A DNA stretch of 64,000 nt from a bacterium (GTDB lineage Bacteria; Bdellovibrionota_B; Oligoflexia; Silvanigrellales; Silvanigrellaceae): positions 29,919 to 93,918 of the forward strand of contig RGDM01000007.1 of assembly GCA_009918675.1 (NCBI GenBank), in the 5' to 3' direction. Position numbers and translations under genes: made by a program. This document shows, piece after piece, positions 47,173-56,666 of the stretch. Under the pieces are notes generated by a model. It saw nothing but the letters and a program-made list of their open reading frames with translations, made no database searches and was not told where the DNA came from. Position 1 is the first letter of the stretch, and each line of letters opens with the position of its first letter.

Positions 47173-47415
47173 ATGCTGAGAACTTTAGGTTGGTTTTTGG
47201 GAACAGGATTAGCTTGGCTTTTCCTCTTTTCACTTCCAATTGGACATGGAAAAACTCTGTACAAACTTGGGCAACACTTTATCATCCAAACAACTCCCGT
47301 CCAATGGATTGGGAGCAAGATCACCACTGGCTATGAGGCAACCCTCGAAGCTACGGATGAGAAGTCGTTCAAAGATTCATTCAAAGAATTGCCTGAGAAA
47401 CTCTCAAGGCGCTGA
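47173..47415 (+). CDS. Small hypothetical membrane or exported protein
   Basis: An 80-residue gene with a strong AAGGAG ribosome site six bases before the ATG. The N-terminus is hydrophobic (LGWFLGTGLAWLFLFSLPIG), consistent with one membrane anchor or a signal sequence, and the rest is hydrophilic and charged (ATDEKSFKDSFKELPEKLSRR region). I do not recognise a family. A second reading frame starting at a GTG slightly upstream also has a ribosome site, but its product looks less natural. Confidence 0.6.
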   Translation: MLRTLGWFLGTGLAWLFLFSLPIGHGKTLYKLGQHFIIQTTPVQWIGSKITTGYEATLEATDEKSFKDSFKELPEKLSRR

Positions 47416-47486
47416 AATAAAAACGTGTATCCGTCTATTTTTTCGAATGGGAAGCGGACTCTTGCAAATCGCACGCACGTTCCTTT

Positions 47487-48863
47487 TTATTCAAGCGCAA
47501 TTGTTGCCTCGGGAAAGCGTGATTCAAAAGGCCATGGCAAAATATCTTGCAAATGATTTTGCCGCATCAATAACGCAATGACACGGTCAAGTCCAAGTGC
47601 ATTTCCAACGCATGGATAAAGACCCACTTCCAAACAAGACTCAAATTGAGGATCTCGCCGAACATCCGAGCGCTCTTGCTGAACGAATGCGACTCTATTT
47701 CGATATTCGTGGAAATCAGTGAGCTCACGATAGCCATTGCAGATCTCTACGCCAAACAAGTAGGCCTCAAAACGATCAACCGTGTGTCGAGAACCCTCAG
47801 TGAGTTGAGCAAGTGCTCCCATTTGCGAAGGATAATGACTCACAATTGCGGCTGGGTATTTAGCTAATTCCGGCTCAATAAATTCCATAAAGAGCTTGCA
47901 GAAGACATCATCCCATGAATCGCTTTGAACTATTGATAAACAAACTTTCGCTGCAGCGTCACGAAATTTTTCTACGTCATCAAATGTTCTCAAATCTATG
48001 TTTAAAAACTTTAAAAAAAGCTCGTCTACAGTGAATTGTGGCCAGGAACCCTTGGGTAAACCTGGCGCACCATCAATCGAAGCAGCTATTGCATTGACCA
48101 ATTCTTGAGTCTCATTAATCAGGCTTTGAAAGTCTTGACTCAATCGGTACCACTCAAGCATCAGAAATTCTGGATCATGTTGTTTGGAAAGTTCACCTTC
48201 ATTGCGAAATGCGTGAGTCAGCGCAAAAATCTTACCAACCCCTTCTGTTGCAATTTTCTTCAATGAAAATTCAGGACTGGTTGGTAGCTCCATATCCCAG
48301 ACCTGCCCTCGGTGATCTTGATATGAGGTTTTGAAAACCTTTAAGTATCGCTCGACGCCGCCAGAAATCACGAGCTGAGGGGGATCAAGCTCAATATATC
48401 CTCGCCGATTTAGGAATTGGCGAGCACAGCTGATAGCCAAACTGCGCTGCGAGATCTGCTTGCTTCTTTCTGAAGTTAGAGTCGAAAAAAAATGGCTCTC
48501 TTCAGTACTCAAAGCTGGCTCATGAGTCGGCAGAAATACCTGTGGGTTGGCAACACGAGGGACAGACCACGGCGCATCTTGACTACCAGAAACCTGGGAA
48601 AGCTCCGAAAACTGCAGCCGAGGGCTCATGTTGCTTCCAGCTTCGCGAAATGGCATTGCTATCAAAGCAACCCGATAAACGACTCCCATTTTAAGGGAGT
48701 CGAATGATGAGTCTGGCGACAATTCAATAGGCCAAACGGCACCCGTTGAATCCATCGCGCCCAATTTCTCTTTAAACAAAAACAAACGAACAAAGCCGTG
48801 TCGGGGCCTTAAACTCACGCTCTTTCGCAACTCAAAGAGTTCTTTGAGCGAATAAAATCTCAT
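47487..48863 (-). CDS. epmA: EpmA-like lysyl-tRNA synthetase paralogue with N-terminal extension
   Basis: Class II lysyl-tRNA synthetase-like protein, probably attaching (R)-beta-lysine to elongation factor P. The catalytic core from about residue 150 has SGGVERYLKVFKTSYQD, FALTHAFRNEGELSKQHDPEFLMLEWYR in residues 220-250 and the C-terminal GNALGLDRVIALLM. Canonical EpmA is about 325 residues; this one has 458 because of a 150-residue N-terminal region that looks like a degenerate OB-fold-type extension. It directly follows the Lon-type gene. EF-P and EpmB are not in the window. Confidence 0.8.
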   Translation of the reverse strand: MRFYSLKELFELRKSVSLRPRHGFVRLFLFKEKLGAMDSTGAVWPIELSPDSSFDSLKMGVVYRVALIAMPFREAGSNMSPRLQFSELSQVSGSQDAPWSVPRVANPQVFLPTHEPALSTEESHFFSTLTSERSKQISQRSLAISCARQFLNRRGYIELDPPQLVISGGVERYLKVFKTSYQDHRGQVWDMELPTSPEFSLKKIATEGVGKIFALTHAFRNEGELSKQHDPEFLMLEWYRLSQDFQSLINETQELVNAIAASIDGAPGLPKGSWPQFTVDELFLKFLNIDLRTFDDVEKFRDAAAKVCLSIVQSDSWDDVFCKLFMEFIEPELAKYPAAIVSHYPSQMGALAQLTEGSRHTVDRFEAYLFGVEICNGYRELTDFHEYRNRVAFVQQERSDVRRDPQFESCLEVGLYPCVGNALGLDRVIALLMRQNHLQDILPWPFESRFPEATIALE

Positions 48864-48865
48864 CT

Positions 48866-51505
48866 TTATTTTCTTCTCGTCGGTTTCTTCTTAACCGCCC
48901 GAGCGGCAGTTTTCTTTGGTCTAGAGCTCTTTTTTTGTTCGCCCTTCGAGCCACCTTGCGAAGATTTTGGATGCAGCGCTTTGGCGACTTCTGCAAACGC
49001 ACTTCCTTGCGAGAATCGCTGTTTCTTTTCGTCCCACTCACCAGCCACATAACCGGTCAGCAACTCAAGTGCTTCCTCAACCCTGGTGACTGACCATATG
49101 TGAAATTCGCCTCGCTCGACTGCTTCACGAACCTCACGTTGGAGCATCAAATGCTTCATGTTTTGCACAGGGATGATAACCCCTTGTCGCTTGTTGAAGC
49201 CCTTTATTTTGCAAACTCTGAAAAAGCCTTCGACCTTTTCGTTGATTCCGCCAACAGGTTGAACTTCTCCAAATTGATTGACAGAACCAGTGACAGCAAT
49301 GCTCTGATCGATCGGAATATTTGCGAGAGTGCTAAGAATGAGAACCATTTCCGCCAACGTCGCAGAGTCACCATCAACTCCACTATAGTTCTGCTCAAAA
49401 CAGATTGTCGCGGCCAAGACTACAGGATCTTTTTTGCCAAAAACAGCATTAATCCAACTCGTCAGAATTGAAATTCCCTTGTTGTGAATTTTTCCCGACA
49501 ACGCGGCATCACGCTCGATGTTGACGATTCCTGGCTTACCTTTATAGGTGCGGCAGGTAATTCGAGTTGGCATTCCGAACGACACATCTCCCAAATTATA
49601 AACGGCCAGTCCATTGATTTCCCCAACACGTCTCGAGTTTGCAGAGATTAAAATATCGCCGCGAGTCACCATTTCATTGAGGTGGTCTTGAACGAGGGCG
49701 GAACGGAAATAACGCTCATCGACTGCCTTTTCGACATCATCACGAGTAATGCGCTTAGCCTTGCGTTCCTTAGCCATGAAGTCAGCTTCGATAGTCAGGT
49801 CTTTTATCATACTGAATCGTGTCGTCAGTTTGTCCTGATCATCTACAATGCGACTGCTGTGCTCAACGATACTTGCGATTGCTGAGGCATCAAATGGAAG
49901 CAGATTTTCAACTTGCGTTCTCGTAGATACAAAGTTGATATAATCTTTAATTGTATCTTCATTTCTTGGCATCTGCAGATCGAAGTCAGCTTTAATCTTG
50001 AAAATCTTGTTAAAATCTTCATCAAATTGATAAAGCATGCGATAAATCCAGTCTGAGCCTATCAAAACAATTTTTACATTGAGGGCGATAGGTTCAGGCC
50101 GCAATCCGCTCGTCGGCAGAATGCTGTATTGCTCTCCGAGATCTTCGATAAAAAGCTTCTGATTTTTAAGGACGCGCTTGAGTGTGTCCCAAACCTGCGG
50201 ATTTCTGAGCACGTCAATTGCGTTGAGGACTAGATATCCACCGTTAGCTCTCGCTAAGGCTCCAGCCTTAATCATCTTAAAGTCCGTTGTGTAGATACCA
50301 TACTCAATGTTTTTTTCGATCTTTCCAAACAAGTTGTAGAAAGTTGGGTTGGACTCAATAACAATCGGAGCGCCCTTAGTCTCGGTATTGTCAACAAAGA
50401 CATTGACTCGATAAGGCAAATAAGAATCACCCTTGCGAAGATGTTGTGGAATAGGGCTTTCGTCTTCATCACCATCTTCATCGTCATCATCTTTTGCAAA
50501 ATCTTCGATATTTTCGAGGAGATGCTCCTTGGCTTCATTTAGGTATGAAACGACAGCTGAATTATTCGCATATTCCTTCATCAACGGCTGCATCGCAGCG
50601 CTAACAACATAGTCACCAATCTCCGATCGCAACGACTCAAGCTTCTGCTTTGTTTCATTTTCAATCGCACGAACTTTGCGCGCAAAATCTAATACCTCAG
50701 GCTCAAGTTGATTTCGTTCCAGTTCGATTTTCTCTTTTTGTTCGTCGCTCAGGTCAGCGTAATCTTTCTCAGAGAGCGGCTTACCTTCCACGATTGGAAC
50801 AGTCACGATACCCATTCGGGTCGACTTGACACCAAAATTCATCGCCTTTGAGGTTCTTTCGAGCTCGCTAAAAAGCTTCGCTTTCTTTTCATTGCTCGAA
50901 TTTACCGTCTGATTTACGTTATTTTCATATTCTTCAGACTGCAATGCATCTGGAATTTCGGTCGTGAGTTGCTCAATCAACTCATCCATATCTTTTTTGA
51001 ATTTCTTCGCTAAACCCGTTGCTAGCTCAATTGCTCGCGGGGACTCTGTATTCTTAAAATTATAGACGTAGATCCAATCCGAGGGCGTTTTTTGGATTTC
51101 AGCCGTCTTTTTTAGAAAGCCTCGAATAACGCTTGTTTTACCAGTGCCTTGTACTCCAGCAACATAGATATTGTAGCCAGGTTTTTGCACACCTAATCCA
51201 ACGGTAATCGCGCGCACCGCTCTTGACTGAGATATGATTTCATAATTAGGAACTTTGCTTGAATTTTTAGAAACGGTTTGGTTATCAATTTCGCAGTGCC
51301 GATACACCTCGTTCGAATTCAGATGCCGAAAGCTGCGCTTAGTTTTGTTGAGCTTCACTTCAACTGGAAAATCTTTATCTCGCTGAGACAGCAGCTGGAG
51401 CGTAACAGATCCGCCATTCTGGGCGGAAGCACGAACACTTCTCTTAGTTTGCTTCAGACCCGACTTTTGCTTTTCAATCTGATTTTTCTTCACGCCTGTT
51501 CCCAC
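48866..51505 (-). CDS. Lon-family ATP-dependent protease (LonB-like, AAA_32)
   Basis: Large cytosolic AAA+ protease of the Lon-like AAA_32 group. The P-loop is GVQGTGKTSVIRG (about residues 119-131). The C-terminal protease domain has the Ser714-Lys757 dyad (GDSATLAE and GGINEKVEGFF), spaced 43 residues apart as in Lon. A coiled, acidic insert lies at about 290-360. A tail of about 35 lysine/arginine-rich residues follows the protease. Length is 879 residues. The start is a GTG at 51505; no better start exists upstream, so it is uncertain. It precedes the EpmA-like gene and follows recQ. Confidence 0.88.
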   Translation of the reverse strand: MGTGVKKNQIEKQKSGLKQTKRSVRASAQNGGSVTLQLLSQRDKDFPVEVKLNKTKRSFRHLNSNEVYRHCEIDNQTVSKNSSKVPNYEIISQSRAVRAITVGLGVQKPGYNIYVAGVQGTGKTSVIRGFLKKTAEIQKTPSDWIYVYNFKNTESPRAIELATGLAKKFKKDMDELIEQLTTEIPDALQSEEYENNVNQTVNSSNEKKAKLFSELERTSKAMNFGVKSTRMGIVTVPIVEGKPLSEKDYADLSDEQKEKIELERNQLEPEVLDFARKVRAIENETKQKLESLRSEIGDYVVSAAMQPLMKEYANNSAVVSYLNEAKEHLLENIEDFAKDDDDEDGDEDESPIPQHLRKGDSYLPYRVNVFVDNTETKGAPIVIESNPTFYNLFGKIEKNIEYGIYTTDFKMIKAGALARANGGYLVLNAIDVLRNPQVWDTLKRVLKNQKLFIEDLGEQYSILPTSGLRPEPIALNVKIVLIGSDWIYRMLYQFDEDFNKIFKIKADFDLQMPRNEDTIKDYINFVSTRTQVENLLPFDASAIASIVEHSSRIVDDQDKLTTRFSMIKDLTIEADFMAKERKAKRITRDDVEKAVDERYFRSALVQDHLNEMVTRGDILISANSRRVGEINGLAVYNLGDVSFGMPTRITCRTYKGKPGIVNIERDAALSGKIHNKGISILTSWINAVFGKKDPVVLAATICFEQNYSGVDGDSATLAEMVLILSTLANIPIDQSIAVTGSVNQFGEVQPVGGINEKVEGFFRVCKIKGFNKRQGVIIPVQNMKHLMLQREVREAVERGEFHIWSVTRVEEALELLTGYVAGEWDEKKQRFSQGSAFAEVAKALHPKSSQGGSKGEQKKSSRPKKTAARAVKKKPTRRK

Positions 51506-51552
51506 ACCTACAATTGTTTTTAATTTTCTTTGATTGCATCAAAATTTTGTTT

Positions 51553-53424
51553 TTATATCAAGTGGTCAGGCTGATTTAGCGTCAGAGCGCCAGCGTTGGG
51601 ATCAATGATTGGCCTTGGCAACGAAACAGAGCGCCTCCTGCATAGGTCACATCTGCCACATCCCCCCTGACCACTCATCAGTGCACCTTGGCGCCTTTGA
51701 ATAAAGAATGCATCTGCCGTTCGCATTCTACATTGTTCCGCGGTGACAAATGTCGATAAAGCCTGCAAACTCTGTAAAAGTGTTGTCCGCCAGCGCAGAT
51801 ATCGCGGCAATTGCTGCAAAAGGTCAGGTAGGCTTCCCATGAGCAAAATACTGTTTCGCGCCTCATCAGTCGGAACAATCTTCCAGCGCAGAGCGCCCTG
51901 ATCTGAGTAGAATCTCAGGACCTCTATCAGCCGCTCCGAAAGCATTTGAGTATCTTCTTCGATCTCGTTCAGTGGAAAGGAAAGATAAGCAGAATTGCCC
52001 AAAAGCGATTCCTTTTTTCGCCTAGCCAAGAGCCATTCAAGAACAATGCGTCTGCGCGATAATCCAACCGGAAGATCGCAGAGCAGATCAGAAATCGCTT
52101 TATTTTGACCTGTTTCGATAGTCACCCAAGGGGACCGCGACGAATCGAGGCTTCCGCCTCGCCCGAGCATCGACAAAACCCCTGCCAAAGTATCAACGCA
52201 TTGCGAAAGCTCCCGTTCATCCTTCGCAAAGGGACGCATCAACTCTGAGACTTTTGCCTTAGAAATCAATTTTGATTGCTGATCTCCGGGAAAAAAGGCA
52301 GCAAGCGTGCGCATTCGTTCGACGAGAAGAGATTGCTCGGGAAGCATTTTTTCAAACTGAAACATGCGTTTTTTGGGATCCGATCCAGACCAGACGATCG
52401 CCGCTCGCGCTTTTTCTCCTTGCCGGCCCGCCCGACCCATCATCTGAAACATTTCTTCAATGTTACCGGGAAACCCAACAACGATGATCAACTGCACATC
52501 AGGCAAATCTATCCCCATGCCAAAAGCCAAAGTTGCACAAATAACAACGGGCCGAGTTGATTGTCGCAGATAATCCTCTGCTGACCTCCTCAAATCTCGC
52601 TCAAGCCCCGCATGATAGACAATCGCATGATAGCCGAGCTTCCTAAGCTCCTGCGCAGCCCTTTGGCACTGCTCGCGCCGAGGAAAATATAATATCGACT
52701 TACTCGATTTCGTCTCAGATAAAACTGCTCTTACGACTGTCCATCTCTCATCTTCCGAGTAAACTCGAATCGACTCCACGAAAATATTGTCTCTCAGCGG
52801 TTGATCAACGACCTCAAAGACAGAATCTGCATTTGGAAAAACCATGTCACGAATGAGAGCCCGGCTTGAGCGAGACGCAGTGGCTGTTAAAGCGAGAATT
52901 TTTGATTTGTCAAAGCTTTTCAATAAAGCACTCAGTTGGCCGTATTCTGGGCGAAAAGAATGCCCCCAAGTCACCACACAGTGAGCTTCATCGACTACAA
53001 ACATTCCAATTTTAAAACGCTTTAAAAACTTCTGAAAACCTGCCAACGCAAAACGCTCAGGGCTCACAAAAAGAATCTTCACACTACCCGAGTTTAATAG
53101 TTTATATGCCCCTTTTCGCTCGTCTTCGGATTGCTCGGAGTAAATACTCACCGACTGAATTCCAGCCTTTGCCATCCGCTGCTGCTGGTCGCGCATAAGC
53201 GCAATCAATGGACAAATAACGATTGTCAGGGCCTCATGATACAGCAAGCTTGCAAGAGCATAAATGAGAGTTTTTCCTGCTCCTGTTGGGAGCATTGCTA
53301 AAACCTGCTTGTGCGAGCACAGAGCATTGAACACCTCTCGCTGCTGTTGCCGCAAGGTAGAAAGCCCGAAGTGTTTTTGCGCAAGGCTTTCCAGGTGGTC
53401 CAGGAGTGCCTCAGTGTGACTCAC
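51553..53424 (-). CDS. recQ: RecQ-family ATP-dependent DNA helicase
   Basis: 3'-5' DNA helicase of superfamily 2 involved in recombination and repair. Motifs in order: LPTGAGKT (Walker A), DEAHCVVTWGHSFRPEY, LALTATAS, ATLAFGMGIDLPDVQLIIV and MMGRAGRQGEKA. The C-terminal region has GGCGRCDLC, three of the cysteines of the RecQ zinc site. The typical HRDC domain is not visible. The likely start is the GTG at 53424 with an AAAGAGG site five bases before it, giving 623 residues. Confidence 0.88.
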   Translation of the reverse strand: MSHTEALLDHLESLAQKHFGLSTLRQQQREVFNALCSHKQVLAMLPTGAGKTLIYALASLLYHEALTIVICPLIALMRDQQQRMAKAGIQSVSIYSEQSEDERKGAYKLLNSGSVKILFVSPERFALAGFQKFLKRFKIGMFVVDEAHCVVTWGHSFRPEYGQLSALLKSFDKSKILALTATASRSSRALIRDMVFPNADSVFEVVDQPLRDNIFVESIRVYSEDERWTVVRAVLSETKSSKSILYFPRREQCQRAAQELRKLGYHAIVYHAGLERDLRRSAEDYLRQSTRPVVICATLAFGMGIDLPDVQLIIVVGFPGNIEEMFQMMGRAGRQGEKARAAIVWSGSDPKKRMFQFEKMLPEQSLLVERMRTLAAFFPGDQQSKLISKAKVSELMRPFAKDERELSQCVDTLAGVLSMLGRGGSLDSSRSPWVTIETGQNKAISDLLCDLPVGLSRRRIVLEWLLARRKKESLLGNSAYLSFPLNEIEEDTQMLSERLIEVLRFYSDQGALRWKIVPTDEARNSILLMGSLPDLLQQLPRYLRWRTTLLQSLQALSTFVTAEQCRMRTADAFFIQRRQGALMSGQGGCGRCDLCRRRSVSLPRPIIDPNAGALTLNQPDHLI

Positions 53425-53561
53425 ATTTGCCTCTTTATTGCGCACAATATATTTTCACGTACAACCTTAACAGGACGCTTCACAAGCGCAACTCGCTCGC
53501 ATTCATTGGCCCTTTTTTTTTTCATATGTATATTACAGAATCGCAGTTTTGGGGGTTTCTC

Positions 53562-54047
53562 ATGCCACTTTGGCTTAGAATCACGATGTTAAGTACTATT
53601 GGCTTCGCGCTGGGATTTGCAGGAATTTATGCTTACATCAACAGAGGTGCGACTGACCTTGCAGCATCTGCAAGTCCTGATGCAAAACCAGCATCCATCG
53701 ATTGGGCAACATTGCGAGAACTAGATCTTTCTACTGGAAAAGCCAGCGAGCAGCTGAAAAAGGTCGATGGTCAGAGAGTAAAAATACCAGGTTTTATGAT
53801 TCCACTCGAAGACAATCAAAATGCGGTTACTGAGTTCTTACTCGTCCCTAGCCCAATGGCCTGCATTCACGTTCCACCGCCCCCAGCCAATCAAATGGTG
53901 CATGTAAAAATGACCGGCGGCAGAAAAGCCGCGATGTCTTTTGGACCAATCTGGATTCAGGGTCGCCTCCGGATTTCCGATGTTTCAGGCCCATATGGGA
54001 AATCGTCGTTTGAAATCGTTGGCGAATTAACTGAACCCTACCAGTAA
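53562..54047 (+). CDS. DUF3299 protein, exported or membrane-anchored
   Basis: A 161-residue protein with an N-terminal hydrophobic segment (about residues 8-27) that is probably a signal or anchor. The following domain is DUF3299: it has a VPGFMIPLEDN-type motif (IPGFMIPLEDNQNAVTEFLLV), MACIHVPPPPANQMVHV, the family's most conserved block, and a final IGELTEPY-like end. The function is unknown; members are periplasmic or lipoprotein-like. The ATG at 53562 has a GGGGG ribosome site; the frame is open further upstream, overlapping recQ. Directly downstream is proS. Confidence 0.8.
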   Translation: MPLWLRITMLSTIGFALGFAGIYAYINRGATDLAASASPDAKPASIDWATLRELDLSTGKASEQLKKVDGQRVKIPGFMIPLEDNQNAVTEFLLVPSPMACIHVPPPPANQMVHVKMTGGRKAAMSFGPIWIQGRLRISDVSGPYGKSSFEIVGELTEPYQ

Positions 54048-54094
54048 TTTAAAAAGCTAACAAAATTCTACCAAACCGCCTGGAGTATTGACTC

Positions 54095-55852
54095 ATGCTT
54101 TTGTCTAAACTTGTTGGACGCACAGTAAAAGAAACCCCTCGTGATGCGGAGCTGGTCAGCCACAAGTTTTTGCTTCGCGGTGGCTTCATTCGTCAATACT
54201 CAGCCGGCGTTTATGGACTCCTTCCGCTTGCGCAACGCTCGATCGCAAAAATTGAATCCATTTGCCGTGATGAAATGAATCGTGTTGAAGGCCAAGAAGT
54301 TAAGATGCCTTGCCTGGGCACTAAAGAACTTTGGGATGAAAGTGGAAGATACAGCGCAATTGGCAAAGATATGTTCAGACTGGTTGACCGAAACGAAAAA
54401 CCAATGGTTTTGTGCATGACTCACGAGGAACCAGTGGTGTTTTTCGCTCGGACTGAATTAACAAGCTATCGCCAACTCCCGGCGATGATGTACCAGATTC
54501 AAACTAAATTCCGTGACGAGCCTCGACCGCGTGGAGGGCTGGTTCGGTTGCGCGAATTCACAATGAAAGACGCTTATAGTTTCCACTCTTCAGAAGAAGA
54601 TCTTCAGAAATATTATTGGAGAGCGCATGAAGCCTATTTGCGCTTTTTTAAAAGAACTGGATGCCGAAACTTCGTCAGCGTCATGTCCGACAATGGAATG
54701 TTTGGCGGGAAGTTCTCGCACGAATTCATGATGCTCGTTCCCTCTGGCGAAGACACTCTTATTACATGCTCAAAATGCAGTTACAAAGCGAACCAAGAAG
54801 TCGCTACCAGCCCTTTTAAAAATACAAAATCAGCAGAGCTGAAACTTCAGAGTGTTGATACGCCAAATATCAAGACAATTGCTGACCTTGCGAATTCCTT
54901 AAAGATCGACCCCTCGCAAACATGCAAGGCCGTCATGTTTCAGACCAAGGAACAAGAACTCGTCATCGCTTTCGTCAGAGGCGATCTTGATGTCGTTGAA
55001 CAAAAGCTCAAAGGAATTCTGCAAAAAGAATTGATTCCTGCCAAAGATTCAGTGATCGAAGCAGCTGGTGCCGTTTCTGGTTCAACTGGCCCTATTGGTT
55101 TGAATCTTTCAAAATGCTGGGTTGTTCTCGACAGCTCAGTCCTCGCGTCGAGCAACCTCGCAGTTGGTGCCAACAAAGACGGCGTTCACCTCATGAATTT
55201 TAATGCAGAACGAGATTTCCTCTCAACGTTAAATGATTGGCAAAAGCAACGTGTAAAAACGGGTGACCTTGCTGCTGCTCGAGCCGGTGATCCATGCCCA
55301 GAGTGTGGTGAGGCCCTGCAAGAAACGCGCGGAATTGAAATTGGGAATATTTTCCACCTTGGAACACGTTATTCTCAGTCTATGAATTGCACATTCCTTG
55401 ACCAGTCTGGACTCGCGCAAAACCACGTCATGGGCTGCTATGGAATTGGTATCACTCGCCTGCTGCCAGCAATTATTGAAGAAAGTCATGATGAACGGGG
55501 CCCGGTCTTGCCCATCACTGTTTCTCCGTTCGACGTTCACATTTGCGTGCTAAATAAAAAAGAAGGACACACTGAACAAAAGGCTCTCGAAACTTATGAA
55601 GCTCTTCGAAATGCAGGCGTTGAAGTCTTACTCGACGATCGAGATGAAAAACCAGGCTCACAATTTGCCGACGCAGATCTGATCGGCATCCCATTGAGAG
55701 TCATCTTCTCACCGCGTAATCTTTCTGAGAACAAAGTTGAATTCAAATATCGTGACAACCGCAGCCCTGCTCAAATGGTCGCCACCAGTGACATCATTTC
55801 TTTTATCAAAAAGACCGTCTCTGAAGAGTATGCTCGATATAAAATAGATTGA
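54095..55852 (+). CDS. proS: Prolyl-tRNA synthetase
   Basis: Charges tRNA-Pro with proline in the cytosol. It is of the bacterial class with an inserted editing domain. The class II motif 2 is FRDEPRPRGGLVRLREFTMKD (residues about 140-160). The inserted YbaK-like editing domain is at about 240-400, with a DPSQTCKAVMFQTKE segment. The anticodon-binding domain ends the protein. Length is 585 residues, as usual. The ATG has GGAG ten bases upstream. It ends at a bidirectional terminator. Confidence 0.97.
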   Translation: MLLSKLVGRTVKETPRDAELVSHKFLLRGGFIRQYSAGVYGLLPLAQRSIAKIESICRDEMNRVEGQEVKMPCLGTKELWDESGRYSAIGKDMFRLVDRNEKPMVLCMTHEEPVVFFARTELTSYRQLPAMMYQIQTKFRDEPRPRGGLVRLREFTMKDAYSFHSSEEDLQKYYWRAHEAYLRFFKRTGCRNFVSVMSDNGMFGGKFSHEFMMLVPSGEDTLITCSKCSYKANQEVATSPFKNTKSAELKLQSVDTPNIKTIADLANSLKIDPSQTCKAVMFQTKEQELVIAFVRGDLDVVEQKLKGILQKELIPAKDSVIEAAGAVSGSTGPIGLNLSKCWVVLDSSVLASSNLAVGANKDGVHLMNFNAERDFLSTLNDWQKQRVKTGDLAAARAGDPCPECGEALQETRGIEIGNIFHLGTRYSQSMNCTFLDQSGLAQNHVMGCYGIGITRLLPAIIEESHDERGPVLPITVSPFDVHICVLNKKEGHTEQKALETYEALRNAGVEVLLDDRDEKPGSQFADADLIGIPLRVIFSPRNLSENKVEFKYRDNRSPAQMVATSDIISFIKKTVSEEYARYKID

Positions 55853-55898
55853 GATTCTCTTAGTTCTATTCAGATCTTGAAAAAACATCTTCATTCAA

Positions 55899-55929
55899 TA
55901 AAAAAAACTGGCTTTGCCGGTTTTTTTAT
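55899..55929. terminator. Bidirectional intrinsic terminator
   Basis: An 11-base stem, AAAAAACTGGC with GCCGGTTTTTT, with a TTT loop lies between the convergent proS and a barrel-protein gene. T-runs of seven or more follow on both strands, so it should stop transcription in either direction. Confidence 0.9.
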
Positions 55930-55949
55930 CTAGACCCAAAGCTTGCTAA

Positions 55950-56642
55950 TTAGAGGGCAACACCAAGGGTCAGGCCGATGTCAAAACGCACATCTGTGTT
56001 GGCGTCGTTGACCTTAGTGATGATGTCTGAAGCTGCATTTTGATCAACTCCGGTAGCGAGATACTTCGACTCAAACTTTGGTCGAGGAAAATTAACTCCA
56101 GCTCCGCCATAAAGCGACCAAGTAAATCCGAATGTACTCAAAAAGCGATATCCAACGTGGACGGTGGGTGCAAAAAGACTGAACGACTTTTCAGATTCTT
56201 TCCCATTTACAGTAACAGTCGTTTTCACTTGTCCAAGATAGATTTTACCGCCCAGAAAAACGCCATTTAATGCTTGCATCGGATACAAGCGTAGCTTAGG
56301 CGCAATCATCAAACTTTGTGTAGAAGCTGACGAAGAAGAATCTCCCGAAACAGATTTATCAGTGAACAAAAAATCGGCACCGAAATTCATTGAATCGCTT
56401 CCACGCGACTCTAATTCTAATTCAAAGCCTTTGTTAGCGAGTTGCGCTGCATTGATTTCAATGACGTAGCGTGTATCAGAAATTCCGGGAGTGTAACGTT
56501 TGCCATAGACTGGCTGCTCGCCCAGCGGCTGCTTATACTCTCCACCACTTCCTTCTTGCGCAAGTGCAGAGGAAACGACTCCCCCACCGAGCAAGGTGAC
56601 CGCTACGCTCATCGAAGACTTAACCAGACTCCCTCTGATCAT
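55950..56642 (-). CDS. Small putative outer-membrane barrel protein
   Basis: A 230-residue exported protein. The start at 56642 follows GGAGG by five bases. A signal peptide ends near SSALAQ. The mature part has strands typical of small outer-membrane barrels, such as FELELESRGSDSMNFGADFLF, HVGYRFLSTFGFTWSLYGGAGVNF and a final DIGLTLGVAL. It resembles OmpA-like or OmpW-like eight-strand barrels in general layout, but I cannot assign a family. It lies 24 bases downstream of the alpha/beta-hydrolase gene, with which it probably forms an operon, and ends at the shared terminator. Confidence 0.65.
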   Translation of the reverse strand: MIRGSLVKSSMSVAVTLLGGGVVSSALAQEGSGGEYKQPLGEQPVYGKRYTPGISDTRYVIEINAAQLANKGFELELESRGSDSMNFGADFLFTDKSVSGDSSSSASTQSLMIAPKLRLYPMQALNGVFLGGKIYLGQVKTTVTVNGKESEKSFSLFAPTVHVGYRFLSTFGFTWSLYGGAGVNFPRPKFESKYLATGVDQNAASDIITKVNDANTDVRFDIGLTLGVAL

Positions 56643-56666
56643 TAGGACCTCCATTTCTTCACCGTT

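Noticed and set aside
47064..47336. Alternative small gene in the frame overlapping the 80-residue gene
   Set aside because: A GTG with AAGGAG-like site exists, but the product is rich in Trp/Asn/His with no anchor or domain; the other frame is more protein-like.
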